Numbered from the stretch's first letter, positions 1 through 8,048 are shown. The stretch: 21,256 nucleotides of DNA from Roseimarinus sp035271585 (GCA_035271585.1 DATERL010000013.1:1-21256), one strand, 5' to 3'. The notes: a model not told the origin generated them from the sequence alone. Program-made: numbers and translations.

Positions 1-313
1 AGTGGGAGCTACTTCACAAATTATTACGGTAACACAAGAAGCGGGAGATATACTTTTATCAGTATCGTCAACCGTTAAAAATATTGCCAAGGAAGCAGGA
101 AGCAAAGACTCTGTTTTTGTTACTTCAAATACCTCATGGACTGCCGCATCTGACCAATTGTGGCTGGTGCTTGAACCAGAAAATGACTCGGGCAATGATA
201 TGCTCGTGTTTACTGCCGAAGCGAACCCACTTTCAACTGCCCGTATAGCAAATATTACTGTCGCAGCAGTGGGAGCTACTTCACAAATTATTGTGGTAAC
301 ACAAGAAGCGGGA
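1..313 (+). repeat. Tandem BACON-repeat boundary duplicated at DNA level, period 267 bp
   Basis: Positions 1-46 and 268-313 are the same 46-base stretch with two differences (26-27 versus 293-294). The spacing of 267 bp equals 89 codons, so it is one in-frame BACON repeat. Identity at the DNA level across the repeat joint suggests recent duplication or gene conversion. The left end is cut by the window, so the number of repeats is unknown. Confidence 0.85.
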
Positions 314-883
314 TCTGCAATTTCTGATAATTTTGAACTCGATAATACAACGATTTCAAATGGCGAATCCACTTGTTTCAATGCCTATTTAAATATTACG
401 GTGGCCGGAAATTCAGCTGTTATTTTCGAAAATGGTTCTTCCGTAAACCTCATTGCTGGGCAATCTGTTCGGTTTTTACCTGGCTTTCATGCTCAATCAG
501 GAAGCTTTATGAATGCCTCAATCACATTAAACAATTCTTTCTGTGATAGTAGGATTCCAATTAGTAGTCCAATTGTAACACAACCCGAAAAAAAGAATCT
601 GAAAAATGAAAGAATAATAAAAGAACAGACAATTCTTAAAGCAGAAAAATCGATAAAAGTCTATCCAAACCCCAACAACGGAAATTTCACTATTGAGCTA
701 ACAAATTTTGACAGTAACGCTGATGTTTATGTTTACAATATGCTGGGGGCAATGGTTTATAAATCTTCCATCGAGAATCAATCAAACTTAAATATTAACC
801 TACCTGAAATAAACAAAGGTTTATATTTTGTAAAAGTGATAGGAGAAAATGAGCAGTTTACAAAGAAGATAGTTGTAAATTAA
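2..883 (+). CDS. C-terminal part of a secreted BACON-repeat protein with T9SS sorting domain (5' end outside window)
   Basis: The frame is open at the left edge, so only the last ~293 residues are visible; the first codon here (GTG) is internal, not a start. Visible order: the tail of one BACON-type repeat (~1-14), a complete one (~15-104) with the usual Trp-rich core and the ending VTQEAG, a '3-coathanger stack'-like beta segment (~107-178, with NGESTCFNA and FLPGFHAQSGS), a charged Lys/Glu linker, and a type A T9SS sorting domain (~216-293, with VYPNPNNGNF and a GLYFVKV strand). In this family such proteins are exported through the outer membrane by the type IX system and anchored or released after cleavage of the C-terminal domain. 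BACON domains are thought to bind carbohydrate or mucin or to act as spacers. The catalytic or binding part, if any, lies upstream and is not visible. Family assignment is firm for the sorting domain, good for BACON. Confidence 0.85.
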   Translation: MGATSQIITVTQEAGDILLSVSSTVKNIAKEAGSKDSVFVTSNTSWTAASDQLWLVLEPENDSGNDMLVFTAEANPLSTARIANITVAAVGATSQIIVVTQEAGSAISDNFELDNTTISNGESTCFNAYLNITVAGNSAVIFENGSSVNLIAGQSVRFLPGFHAQSGSFMNASITLNNSFCDSRIPISSPIVTQPEKKNLKNERIIKEQTILKAEKSIKVYPNPNNGNFTIELTNFDSNADVYVYNMLGAMVYKSSIENQSNLNINLPEINKGLYFVKVIGENEQFTKKIVVN

Positions 884-943
884 AATTTCACCCTACCCTA
901 AGGAGAAGAATGCATTTGTCTAATTATGACTAATTCAGCTTTT

Positions 944-1094
944 ACAATAGTTCGTTATATTTTTATAAGTAACTAACGTACAGCACCTTACAAATCACTC
1001 AGGTATTTCGTTAAACAACTGAATACTAGCGTTCTATATTTTGTCTCAATACTAATATCTAATCCCGAAAACCATCGGGACTAACGATCTATTG
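944..1094 (+). repeat. Dispersed intergenic element, copy C
   Basis: Most of the gap between the BACON/T9SS protein and the acetyltransferase gene is an element found twice more at 13817-13952 and 14029-14178. Shared head: caatagttcgttat followed by a T/A-rich run. Shared tail: ttgtctcaatact, then atatct, a small hairpin (tcccga 1063-1068 pairing with tcggga 1075-1080, six-base loop), then gggactaac and atctatt. The middle differs in length and sequence. No open frame of note is inside. Function unknown. Confidence 0.7.
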
Positions 1095-1153
1095 CTTTTA
1101 ATTAGCAATTAAAAACTGAAAGCTATATTGAGCAATGAACAAATCAAATTAAT

Positions 1154-1636
1154 ATGGAAATAAGAAAAGCGAAACAGCAAGACATAGAACAAGTAACAAA
1201 TTATGGCACCATTTTATTAAAGCAACATTCCGATCTCGATCCCTATTTTACCCCCACCAAAACTGCAGATAAAGTATATCGAAAGTTTTTGGAGCGTTGT
1301 TTGGATGCAGATGATAAACTTTTTTTGGTTGCAGAAAATAATGGGAAACTTATTGCTTATGCGGTGGGCGAAATTCAAACCAGATCACCAATATTCGAGA
1401 TTACTGAAAACGGATATATTAACGATGTATTTGTTTTAGAAGAGTTTAGAAAACTCGGCATAGCTCGGATGTTTCTAGTAGAACTTAAAAAATGGTTTAT
1501 AAGTAAAGGCCTAAAGCACGTCGAACTATCAGTACATGCCAAAAACGAGGTAGGTAAAAAAACATGGGCACGTTTTGGGTTTGATGCTTATGAAATTAAA
1601 AAAAGAGTGAAAATGGAAAATTTTAAGATTGAATAA
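1154..1636 (+). CDS. GNAT family N-acetyltransferase
   Basis: 160 residues, the usual size of a single-domain GNAT enzyme, which moves an acetyl group from acetyl-CoA to an amine. The N-terminal strand MEIRKAKQQDIEQV is typical. Motif A is visible as INDVFVLEEFRKLGIARMFL (~90-108), where R99-K-L-G-I-A104 matches the pyrophosphate-binding R/QxxGxG/A loop. Motif B follows as ELSVHAKNEVGKKTWARFGF (~124-143). The substrate cannot be told from sequence; the closest general type is the RimI/PA4794-like set of uncharacterised acetyltransferases. The ATG is preceded by an AT-rich stretch without Shine-Dalgarno, as is usual in this phylum. It stands alone, with 270 bp before it and 83 bp after, so co-transcription with the GH3 gene is possible but a promoter motif lies between them. 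Confidence 0.85.
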   Translation: MEIRKAKQQDIEQVTNYGTILLKQHSDLDPYFTPTKTADKVYRKFLERCLDADDKLFLVAENNGKLIAYAVGEIQTRSPIFEITENGYINDVFVLEEFRKLGIARMFLVELKKWFISKGLKHVELSVHAKNEVGKKTWARFGFDAYEIKKRVKMENFKIE

Positions 1637-1657
1637 GTATTGAAGATTGTCAATTAC

Positions 1658-1665
1658 TATATTTG
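1658..1665 (+). promoter_or_regulatory. Possible Bacteroidota -7 promoter element for the GH3 gene
   Basis: TATATTTG matches the TAnnTTTG -7 consensus, 54 bp before the first ATG and 72 bp before the alternative ATG of the glucosidase gene. No clear -33 TTTG at the usual distance. The motif is short enough to occur by chance in AT-rich DNA. Confidence 0.35.
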
Positions 1666-1719
1666 TAAAGCTTTATTCTGCTACAGCCACTTTTAATCAA
1701 TAAAACCTCGAATTTCTTA

Positions 1720-3957
1720 ATGATAAAATATACTGAAATGTTGAAAAAATTATTATTCGTGATATTAGTTTCGATGCTAATAGCTTGTAGTTCAAATCAA
1801 AACGCCAAAGTAAATAGCAGTAATAAAATTGAAGCGCTATTAAAACAAATGACCATTGAAGAAAAAGCAGGTCAGCTCAACCTAATCCCCCTTGAAGGTA
1901 AAATTAGCGAAGAAAAGCTACAAATGATTCGTGATGGAAAAGTGGGCAACGTGTTAAAGTCAAATGGGGCTCAATTAAATGCGATGCTCCAAAAAATAGC
2001 CGTTGACGAATCGCGCTTGGGTATTCCCATTCTTTTTCAGGAAGATGTAATTCACGGTTATAAAACCATTGCCCCCATACCTTTGGCCGAAGCGGCCAGT
2101 TGGGATTTAAAATTGATACAAAACTCAGCCGCCATTGCAGCACGCGAAGCCGCCGCAGCTGGTATTCATTTAACCTATGCTCCTATGGTTGATGTTAGTC
2201 GCAACCCTCGCTGGGGACGTATTTTAGAAGCTGCCGGCGAAGATCCCTATTTGGGAAGCAAAGTGGCCGAGGCCCGTGTAAAAGGTTTTCAGGAAAGCAA
2301 CGAAAACGCAAATCAAAATATTTTGGCCTGCGTAAAGCATTTTGTCGGATATGGAGCATCTATTGATGGGCGCGATTATACCATTGCCGATTTCTCGGAG
2401 CGCGAATTACGCGAAATCTATTTACCACCTTTCCAAGCGGCTATCGATGCCGGTGTGGCCAGTTTAATGTGTGCTTATTCGGCTTACGACGGAGTGCCAT
2501 TAACAGCAAGTCGCTTTTTGCTACACGATGTGTTACGCAACGAAATGGGCTTTGAAGGACTAATTATGACCGACTGGAGCACCATAAAAAACCTATTGGT
2601 TATTGGCATGGCTGAAAACGATACCGTAGCAACGAAAATGGCCATAGATGCTGGTATTGATATGGACATGACCGCTGAGTGCTACGTAAATTATATTCCT
2701 TATTTGGTTCAAAAGGGATTAATAAGCGAAAAACAAGTCGACGATGCCGTTCGACAAGTACTAAAATTAAAAGAGAAAGTTGGTTTATTCGATGACCCGT
2801 ATGCTTACTTCAATGCCGAACGTGAGGCCGCAGAACTATTTTCGGAGGCCAACTATAAAGCAACTAAAGAAATTGCCTTAAAAAGCATGGTACTGCTCAA
2901 AAACGAGGATGATGTATTGCCACTTAAAACAAAAAAACAAACCATAGCTGTTATTGGACCATTGGCAAAAGCACAAAAAGACTTATTGGGATGGTGGGCT
3001 TGCATGGGCGACGAAAACCAAGTGGTGAGTATTTACGATGCAATTTCGAAAAAAGTAGGCGATAATACCACTATAAAATATGCCAAGGGTTGCGACATTG
3101 ATGGCTTTAAAGTGGCCGGAAAAGATAAAATCAAACAAGCAGTTCAAGTAGCTCAATCGGCCGATGTGGTACTTATGGTTTTGGGCGAAGAGTATTGGAT
3201 GAGCGGCGAAGGAGGCGGAACAGCTTCATTACATTTACCAAGCGCACAGGAAGAATTATTGCAAGCAGTTGCAAAAACTGGGAAACCTATTGTAACTATT
3301 ATTGTGAGTGGTCGCCCGTATGTATTGACCGATGTTGCCAAAAATTCAAATGCCTTATTAGAAGCTTGGATGCCGGGTTCAACAGGTGGCGAAGCAGTAG
3401 CTGATATTCTTTTTGGCGATTTTAACCCTTGTGGTAAACTACCGGTTACCTTTCCTTATCACGAAGGACAGGTTCCAATTTTTTACAATTATCGAAAAAC
3501 AAGCCATGGTTTTGATGCTGGCGATAACGATAATCGATACAGCGCCACTTACCGCGATATTCAAAATGAACCATTGTACCCCTTTGGTTATGGCCTAAGC
3601 TATACCCATTACACTTATGGCGATATTGAACTAAGTGCCAATTCGATAGTTAAAGGTGAAAAACTAATTGCAAAAATGAAAGTAACCAATACGGGCAAAG
3701 TAAAGGGTAGCGAAATTGTACAATTGTACATTCACGATGTAATCTGTTCTGTTTCGCGCCCTGTAATAGAACTTAAAGACTTTACCATACTTGAACTTGA
3801 ACCGGGAGAAACCAAAGAAGCCATTTTTGAAATTACAAGCGATAAATTAGAGTTTATTGATCGAAACTTCAAAAAAACCACTGAACCGGGAGAGTTTAAG
3901 TTATTTATTGGTGAAAGCTCAGCTAATTTAAAAGAAACAACTTTCAGTTTAAAATAA
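1720..3957 (+). CDS. bglX: Glycoside hydrolase family 3 beta-glucosidase (BglX-type), lipoprotein
   Basis: 745 residues, the full BglX-like length. It hydrolyses terminal beta-linked glucose (or related sugars) from oligosaccharides in the periplasm or at the outer membrane. The start has a lipoprotein signal: hydrophobic LLFVILVSMLIAC, cysteine at residue 23, then SSNQN. A second ATG at 1738 (residue 7, MLKKLL) gives a more standard signal peptide and is an equally good start. GH3 N-terminal barrel: KHFVGYGASIDGRDY (~205-219), GFEGLIMTDWS with the expected nucleophile Asp285. GH3 C-terminal domain: GEEYWMSGEGGGTASL, where Glu497 is the likely acid/base, then PLYPFGYGLSYT. A fibronectin-III-like domain closes the protein (~645-745, GSEIVQLYIHD). 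All catalytic elements are intact. No SusC/SusD genes are next to it, so it is not in a visible polysaccharide utilisation locus. The symbol is by family resemblance; substrate is not determined. Confidence 0.93.
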   Translation: MIKYTEMLKKLLFVILVSMLIACSSNQNAKVNSSNKIEALLKQMTIEEKAGQLNLIPLEGKISEEKLQMIRDGKVGNVLKSNGAQLNAMLQKIAVDESRLGIPILFQEDVIHGYKTIAPIPLAEAASWDLKLIQNSAAIAAREAAAAGIHLTYAPMVDVSRNPRWGRILEAAGEDPYLGSKVAEARVKGFQESNENANQNILACVKHFVGYGASIDGRDYTIADFSERELREIYLPPFQAAIDAGVASLMCAYSAYDGVPLTASRFLLHDVLRNEMGFEGLIMTDWSTIKNLLVIGMAENDTVATKMAIDAGIDMDMTAECYVNYIPYLVQKGLISEKQVDDAVRQVLKLKEKVGLFDDPYAYFNAEREAAELFSEANYKATKEIALKSMVLLKNEDDVLPLKTKKQTIAVIGPLAKAQKDLLGWWACMGDENQVVSIYDAISKKVGDNTTIKYAKGCDIDGFKVAGKDKIKQAVQVAQSADVVLMVLGEEYWMSGEGGGTASLHLPSAQEELLQAVAKTGKPIVTIIVSGRPYVLTDVAKNSNALLEAWMPGSTGGEAVADILFGDFNPCGKLPVTFPYHEGQVPIFYNYRKTSHGFDAGDNDNRYSATYRDIQNEPLYPFGYGLSYTHYTYGDIELSANSIVKGEKLIAKMKVTNTGKVKGSEIVQLYIHDVICSVSRPVIELKDFTILELEPGETKEAIFEITSDKLEFIDRNFKKTTEPGEFKLFIGESSANLKETTFSLK

Positions 3958-4092
3958 AAAATCGTCTATTTCAACACTAAAAACCAATTGTTCAGGTATT
4001 TGCATTCTATGTTTTTAGGTTTGTACAACACCTTGGAAACTAACCAATCGGAACTAAAATTCTGAGAACTCAATTTTATCAAATGAGATATA

Positions 4093-4128
4093 AAAAGAGT
4101 CTAATAAATATATTTATTAGACTCTTTT
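4093..4128. terminator. Bidirectional intrinsic terminator
   Basis: A perfect 17-bp inverted repeat: arm 4093-4109 and arm 4112-4128 with a two-base loop (AT). Each arm starts or ends in a run of four or more A/T, so both strands give a stem followed by T-rich sequence. It sits between the convergent GH3 gene (ends 3957) and the T9SS repeat protein gene (ends 4203), exactly where a shared terminator is expected. The rest of the 245-bp gap shows nothing else. Confidence 0.85.
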
Positions 4129-4202
4129 AGTTTGCTTTTAAGATTAAACTCTGTTCACAAATAAGCGTGAAAGAGTGTTGTCTCTTTTAAAAAATTAAAT
4201 AC

Positions 4203-5948
4203 CTATTTCTTCATTAATTTTCCGCTTTGCATTTTACCATCAAGCAATAAAATATAAATATAAATGCCACTATTTAAGTTGCTTGTGTTTATGCTTTCGG
4301 AGCTCGAAATACGTTTTGACATCACTCTGCGCCCTTGTAAATTGAATAATTCGAAAACTGCCTGATTGCTATTATTATTCAAATGAAAAGACAATTGATC
4401 TGAAAAGGGGTTCGGATAAATAGTAGTTGCTTCCAATTTTTTATCAATAGAAGAAGTAGTAGAATGTATTGAATAATAGTAATTTGTTGTAATATAAAAA
4501 GGAAGATACTCATCACCGTAATAGATTGTTAAGGAATTTTCGAGTAGCTTATCACCCGACTGATTATAGATAAAACTATTTTCGCTAATTTTCCCAAGAA
4601 CACCAAGTTCATTGAGTGCTGAAGTAGTTTCGGAAATAACATTTTCATAAACATCATAAATTGTTTGCATTTTATAATTAATGTCCCACTGGTCTTGATT
4701 TTCAGTATTTAGTGCGAAACGTTCCTCTAATACTTTCTTATTATCCGCATTGTATTTGTATTCAGTTTTTTCATCAACAATCCATTCACCTGAGATTGTA
4801 TCTATTTGCAAGCTGTTGGATTGAGATAAATTACCCTTAGCATCATAAATATATTCGGATTGAGAAATACCAACCCATACGTTTAGTTCAACATTCCATT
4901 CCGAATCAGTCGCCTTTGATAAAGTTCCATTTTCATTGTAATTATTTTCTGTTTGATCTAGCGCCAGCCAATCGCCACTTGAACTAACCCATTTGAAGGT
5001 ATTACTTTGAACTAAGCCATTGGCACTGTAGCTTGATACTGTTTTTTCAATATTTTCCCATTGATTTAATGTCTCGTCCCACTCTTTGTATAGCTTCATG
5101 GTCGTATTTCCAAATGAATCATAACTCGATTCAATTAACTTATTTTGACCTATCCATTGATCGAGTTCTTCATTCCATCTGTAGTAACTATTTAAAGTTC
5201 GATTTCCCTTCTCATCGTATGCATATTCATATTTAAAACTACTATTGATAAACACCCAGCTATTGGTCGCACTTTCCCAAAGTGAAGCATTATAAAGCAG
5301 CAAATTACCGTTCGGGTCATAATTTAGTTCGTTTGCATAAGTAGGCGTCCACTCACCTGTTGAATCATTCAATACATAATTAATTGAAAACACATTGTGT
5401 ACATTATCGACCGAATAGGTGTTCGATTTTTCCTGTTTACTGATATATTTCCATTCACCGGTATCATTATTCCACGAAAAAGCAGAAGTAATAATCAATT
5501 CACCTTTAGCATTATAGCTTGACTCATATTTTGTGTAGTTCATCCATTGTCGGGTTTCTTTATTCCATGAATCTGCTTTACTCACTGACAAGTAACCATT
5601 GGCATTGAATAATGAATCTACCCTTTGAAAGCCTTGCCAAGCAATGGCGTCAGTATCCCAATAATAACTGCTTTCGTAAGTTTTATTTCCATTGGCATCA
5701 TATTCCAACTCGCTTTTATTTCCATCATAAATTACTCCATCATAAACATCTAAACTCACTATACTGTCAAGCAGTTCCCGATCTATTTGAGCAGCCTTCA
5801 TTGTTACTTTAGTAGGCAATTGGGTATTAGCAATAGAAAAACAACCAAATTCAGTATTTGGAATTGGATCAATAACTGGAGCGTTTATTTGAGCAAATAA
5901 ACCTGTTGTTGCTATAAAAAGCACGATAAGTGTGTATAATTTTTTCAT
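4203..5948 (-). CDS. Secreted T9SS repeat protein with ~13 YD/Trp repeats of ~32 residues
   Basis: 581 residues. Sec signal peptide MKKLYTLIVLFIATTGLFAQ, then about 13 imperfect repeats of 30-34 residues (~75-490) built on Y-D/N-x-x-G-N ... W-N-x-x-x-x-x-W-x-x-x-x-K-x-E-x-x-Y. Examples are EYDANGNKTYESSYYW and YDSFGNTTMKLYKEW. The YDxxGN start resembles RHS/YD repeats but the unit is longer and carries a second Trp. The C-terminus is a type A T9SS sorting domain (~500-581, TIYPNPFSDQLSF, FELFNLQGRRV, GIYIYILLLDGK, ending KLMKK). It should be exported across the outer membrane and be surface-bound or released. No catalytic motif was seen; an adhesin-like or structural beta-rich role is a guess. 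It stands alone, facing the GH3 gene. Confidence 0.88.
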   Translation of the reverse strand: MKKLYTLIVLFIATTGLFAQINAPVIDPIPNTEFGCFSIANTQLPTKVTMKAAQIDRELLDSIVSLDVYDGVIYDGNKSELEYDANGNKTYESSYYWDTDAIAWQGFQRVDSLFNANGYLSVSKADSWNKETRQWMNYTKYESSYNAKGELIITSAFSWNNDTGEWKYISKQEKSNTYSVDNVHNVFSINYVLNDSTGEWTPTYANELNYDPNGNLLLYNASLWESATNSWVFINSSFKYEYAYDEKGNRTLNSYYRWNEELDQWIGQNKLIESSYDSFGNTTMKLYKEWDETLNQWENIEKTVSSYSANGLVQSNTFKWVSSSGDWLALDQTENNYNENGTLSKATDSEWNVELNVWVGISQSEYIYDAKGNLSQSNSLQIDTISGEWIVDEKTEYKYNADNKKVLEERFALNTENQDQWDINYKMQTIYDVYENVISETTSALNELGVLGKISENSFIYNQSGDKLLENSLTIYYGDEYLPFYITTNYYYSIHSTTSSIDKKLEATTIYPNPFSDQLSFHLNNNSNQAVFELFNLQGRRVMSKRISSSESINTSNLNSGIYIYILLLDGKMQSGKLMKK

Positions 5949-6057
5949 AATATTATGTATTAATATATTTACTTAATCGAATTAAATTCCAATGGATTAC
6001 ATAGTTTTCATTGTAACATATTTCAAATATCACTTTTTGATTTTTCTCAAAATCCAA

Positions 6058-7527
6058 TTAGGGCATTGGAATATCTCCATACCATTTGTTCCAGATGGTT
6101 TCAAACCGGCCATCTGCTTTCATCGCATCCAAATTACTTTGCCACTGAGACACAATGCTTGTTGACGTGTTGAGGGAGAAGGCGATATAGTAAGTGTAAT
6201 CACCTACCTCAAATTGTTTGGAGATGTCGGTCTGGGGAGTGTCGGTTTTATCGCACAGCCATTTTACCGACGTATCATGTAGCAATAACGCATCTGCTTC
6301 ACCACTTTTCAGTTGATTAAAAGCTTCTTCTGGAGTGGAGGCGGTGGCTAAAATATTCTGAAACCCATTTTTTATAAGAAAATCGTGCGTGAACCAATCT
6401 TGAGGTGTTGCAATAGTTCCTATCGCTTTGGCTTGGTCGAGTGTTTGAATTTTGATGCCCGAAGCAGTTGTTGTGTAAAAACGAGCAGTTGTTTTTGAAA
6501 TTGGACCAACCCATTGAAAAAGATTTTCGCGCTCTGGTGTTCGGGCAGTTGTAAAAAGAGCGTAGTTGGGCATAAATTGTACCAATTCGTAGGCTGACAC
6601 CCAACTGGTAATACAGATTGGGTTCTTGTAACTGTTTTGCGCTTGCATCTCAGTTACAATTTCAACAGATGAACCAAGAGTTTGTGTTTGGGCTCCAATA
6701 ACTTCGGATAAGTAATTAAAAGGTGGGTTAATTTCAGTAGCTAGCTGTATTAAGCTGGGCACCATTTCTTTAACGGCATAAGGCACGTATTTACGGTAAA
6801 TGTCTAACGTGCTTCCATCAATTATCAGCGCATCAATTGCGTCTTGGCAGCGCTTAACCACCTGATCGTCAACATCTTTTGAGAAAGCAATAAAAAAGAA
6901 GGCATCATCAAAGATACAGGTAACGCTAATTTTTTGCTGCATATAATAATCAAACGTAACCACTTCGAGAAACTGGACTTGTTCGCTTGCTATCGCTTTT
7001 ACGTCATCATTTTTAAACGCAGTTATGGCCTCCTCGTACGTGTTGTAATAGCGCAGATTGGTAAACCCCATCTCTTCTAGAAGCGTTGTTTTTTCCCAGT
7101 CTCTTACTGCGGCGATTGACTCAATTGATTTACTGGCTTCAACGCCAATGCTACCCGCAACCCCGGAACTAGCTTTTGCAAAAATTTCATAGCCACGTTT
7201 GCATGTGGGGCCAGCCCATTTAAACAGATCTTTGCGTTCTTTGGTATAGGCTACAGTTAACAATGCCTTATTTGGCCCCTTGAGTGTTGTCTTGTAAGCC
7301 TCGTCCCAAGAGCTAGACATGTTGAACTCAGCCGGAATGCCAGCGTTTTCAAAAGCTTGCGCTGCAATATCTGCATCAATACCAACAATTTTTCCTTCCA
7401 ATTGGAAAAAATTTGGCTTAAAATCGATGCCGGAAACTGTTATTGCTAATTCAGGAATTTCATCCTTTTTACATGAACCTGAGAGCATTACCAATGCTAT
7501 GAAAATAAAAAATATTCTTCGTTTCAT
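6058..7527 (-). CDS. Lipoprotein with two tandem SBP_bac_3 (periplasmic solute-binding) domains
   Basis: 489 residues, about twice one family-3 solute-binding protein. Lipoprotein signal: MKRRIFFIFIALVMLSGSC with Cys19 as the likely lipidated residue. Domain 1 is ~27-250: VGIDADIAAQAFENAG, TVAYTKERKDLFKWAGP, and ending in IDGSTLDIYRKYV. Domain 2 is ~255-489: TEINPPFNYL, FTTARTPERENLFQWVGP, ending in KADGRFETIWNKWYGDIP. The paired TkERkdLFkWaGP and TpEReNLFqWvGP segments show the halves are homologous. Family members bind amino acids or similar small polar ligands for ABC importers or for sensor kinases. No permease or ATPase gene is near; the gene starts 18 nt after the receiver-protein gene and should be co-transcribed with it, which suggests sensing rather than uptake. 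Ligand unknown. Confidence 0.87.
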   Translation of the reverse strand: MKRRIFFIFIALVMLSGSCKKDEIPELAITVSGIDFKPNFFQLEGKIVGIDADIAAQAFENAGIPAEFNMSSSWDEAYKTTLKGPNKALLTVAYTKERKDLFKWAGPTCKRGYEIFAKASSGVAGSIGVEASKSIESIAAVRDWEKTTLLEEMGFTNLRYYNTYEEAITAFKNDDVKAIASEQVQFLEVVTFDYYMQQKISVTCIFDDAFFFIAFSKDVDDQVVKRCQDAIDALIIDGSTLDIYRKYVPYAVKEMVPSLIQLATEINPPFNYLSEVIGAQTQTLGSSVEIVTEMQAQNSYKNPICITSWVSAYELVQFMPNYALFTTARTPERENLFQWVGPISKTTARFYTTTASGIKIQTLDQAKAIGTIATPQDWFTHDFLIKNGFQNILATASTPEEAFNQLKSGEADALLLHDTSVKWLCDKTDTPQTDISKQFEVGDYTYYIAFSLNTSTSIVSQWQSNLDAMKADGRFETIWNKWYGDIPMP

Positions 7528-7545
7528 AATAGTATTTTTTGATTA

Positions 7546-7932
7546 TTAAATATTCTTGTTTTTTAATTCTGACGAAATACTCAATTCAGCAATTACTCCC
7601 GGTATTTTTTCAAAATCATCGCTTTTCGAGAAGAAATAATCGGCCCCGGCTTTCATGGCTTTCATTCTGTAGTAGGAATCGGAATAAAACGTTAGCAACA
7701 TTAATTTCACCGAGCGGTTCTCTTTTCTGATTTCACCAATAACATTTATACCATTTAACCCAGGCATTTTATTGTCCAAAATGGCCAAATCGGGTTTTAA
7801 TCTTTGAACAGCATCGAGGGCATCGCTTCCGTTTTGAAAGACTCCAACCACTTCTACCTGCTCCAGTAGGTTTAGCATTTGCTGCAACCTTTCTAACATA
7901 AGAACCGAATCATCAGCTATCACTACTCTCAT
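7546..7932 (-). CDS. Stand-alone response regulator receiver-domain protein
   Basis: 128 residues from the ATG at 7932; a GTG six codons upstream (7950) is a less likely start. It is a single receiver (REC) domain with no output domain. Acidic pair D7-D8 (VVIADDS), phospho-acceptor D53 (LAILDNKMPG), T81 (LLTFYSD) and K103 (FFSKSDD) are all in place, so it should be phosphorylatable. Spacing of these residues is the same as in the NarL-type regulator at 11259-11885, suggesting it derives from a NarL-type protein that lost its DNA-binding part. It lies 18 nt upstream of the double solute-binding lipoprotein gene. As a receiver without output domain it would act by protein contact or phosphate relay; no partner kinase is adjacent, though the NarX-like kinase of this window is ~4 kb away. 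Operator-like direct repeats lie 51-116 bp upstream. Confidence 0.88.
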   Translation of the reverse strand: MRVVIADDSVLMLERLQQMLNLLEQVEVVGVFQNGSDALDAVQRLKPDLAILDNKMPGLNGINVIGEIRKENRSVKLMLLTFYSDSYYRMKAMKAGADYFFSKSDDFEKIPGVIAELSISSELKNKNI

Positions 7933-7982
7933 TTTTGAAGATTTTATCACATAGCAAAAATGATTTTATTCCAGCAAATTGA

Positions 7983-8048
7983 TTGTAGGGGAAAGACGAA
8001 ATGCTTGTAAGGGAAAACTGATTTTGTTGTAGGAGAAAACTTACACAG
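7983..8048 (-). promoter_or_regulatory. Array of three 22-bp-spaced direct repeats upstream of the receiver/solute-binding operon
   Basis: TTGTAGGGGAAA (from 7983), TTGTAAGGGAAAAC (from 8005) and TTGTAGGAGAAAAC (from 8027) recur at exactly 22-bp intervals, two helical turns, so the copies face the same side of the DNA. The 8-bp spacers are unrelated. The near edge is 51 bp from the ATG at 7932 and about 20 bp beyond a near-consensus -7 element (CATTTTTG on the minus strand, 7955-7962). That is the place for an activator substituting for the -33 contact. Direct repeats of about 10 bp with a ~22-bp period are the usual geometry of LytTR-type binding sites, but the binding protein is not identifiable here. 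Confidence 0.6.

Noticed and set aside
7983..8048. CRISPR array
   Set aside because: Only three 12-14-bp units at a 22-bp period, with 8-bp spacers, and no cas genes; the geometry fits a binding-site array.
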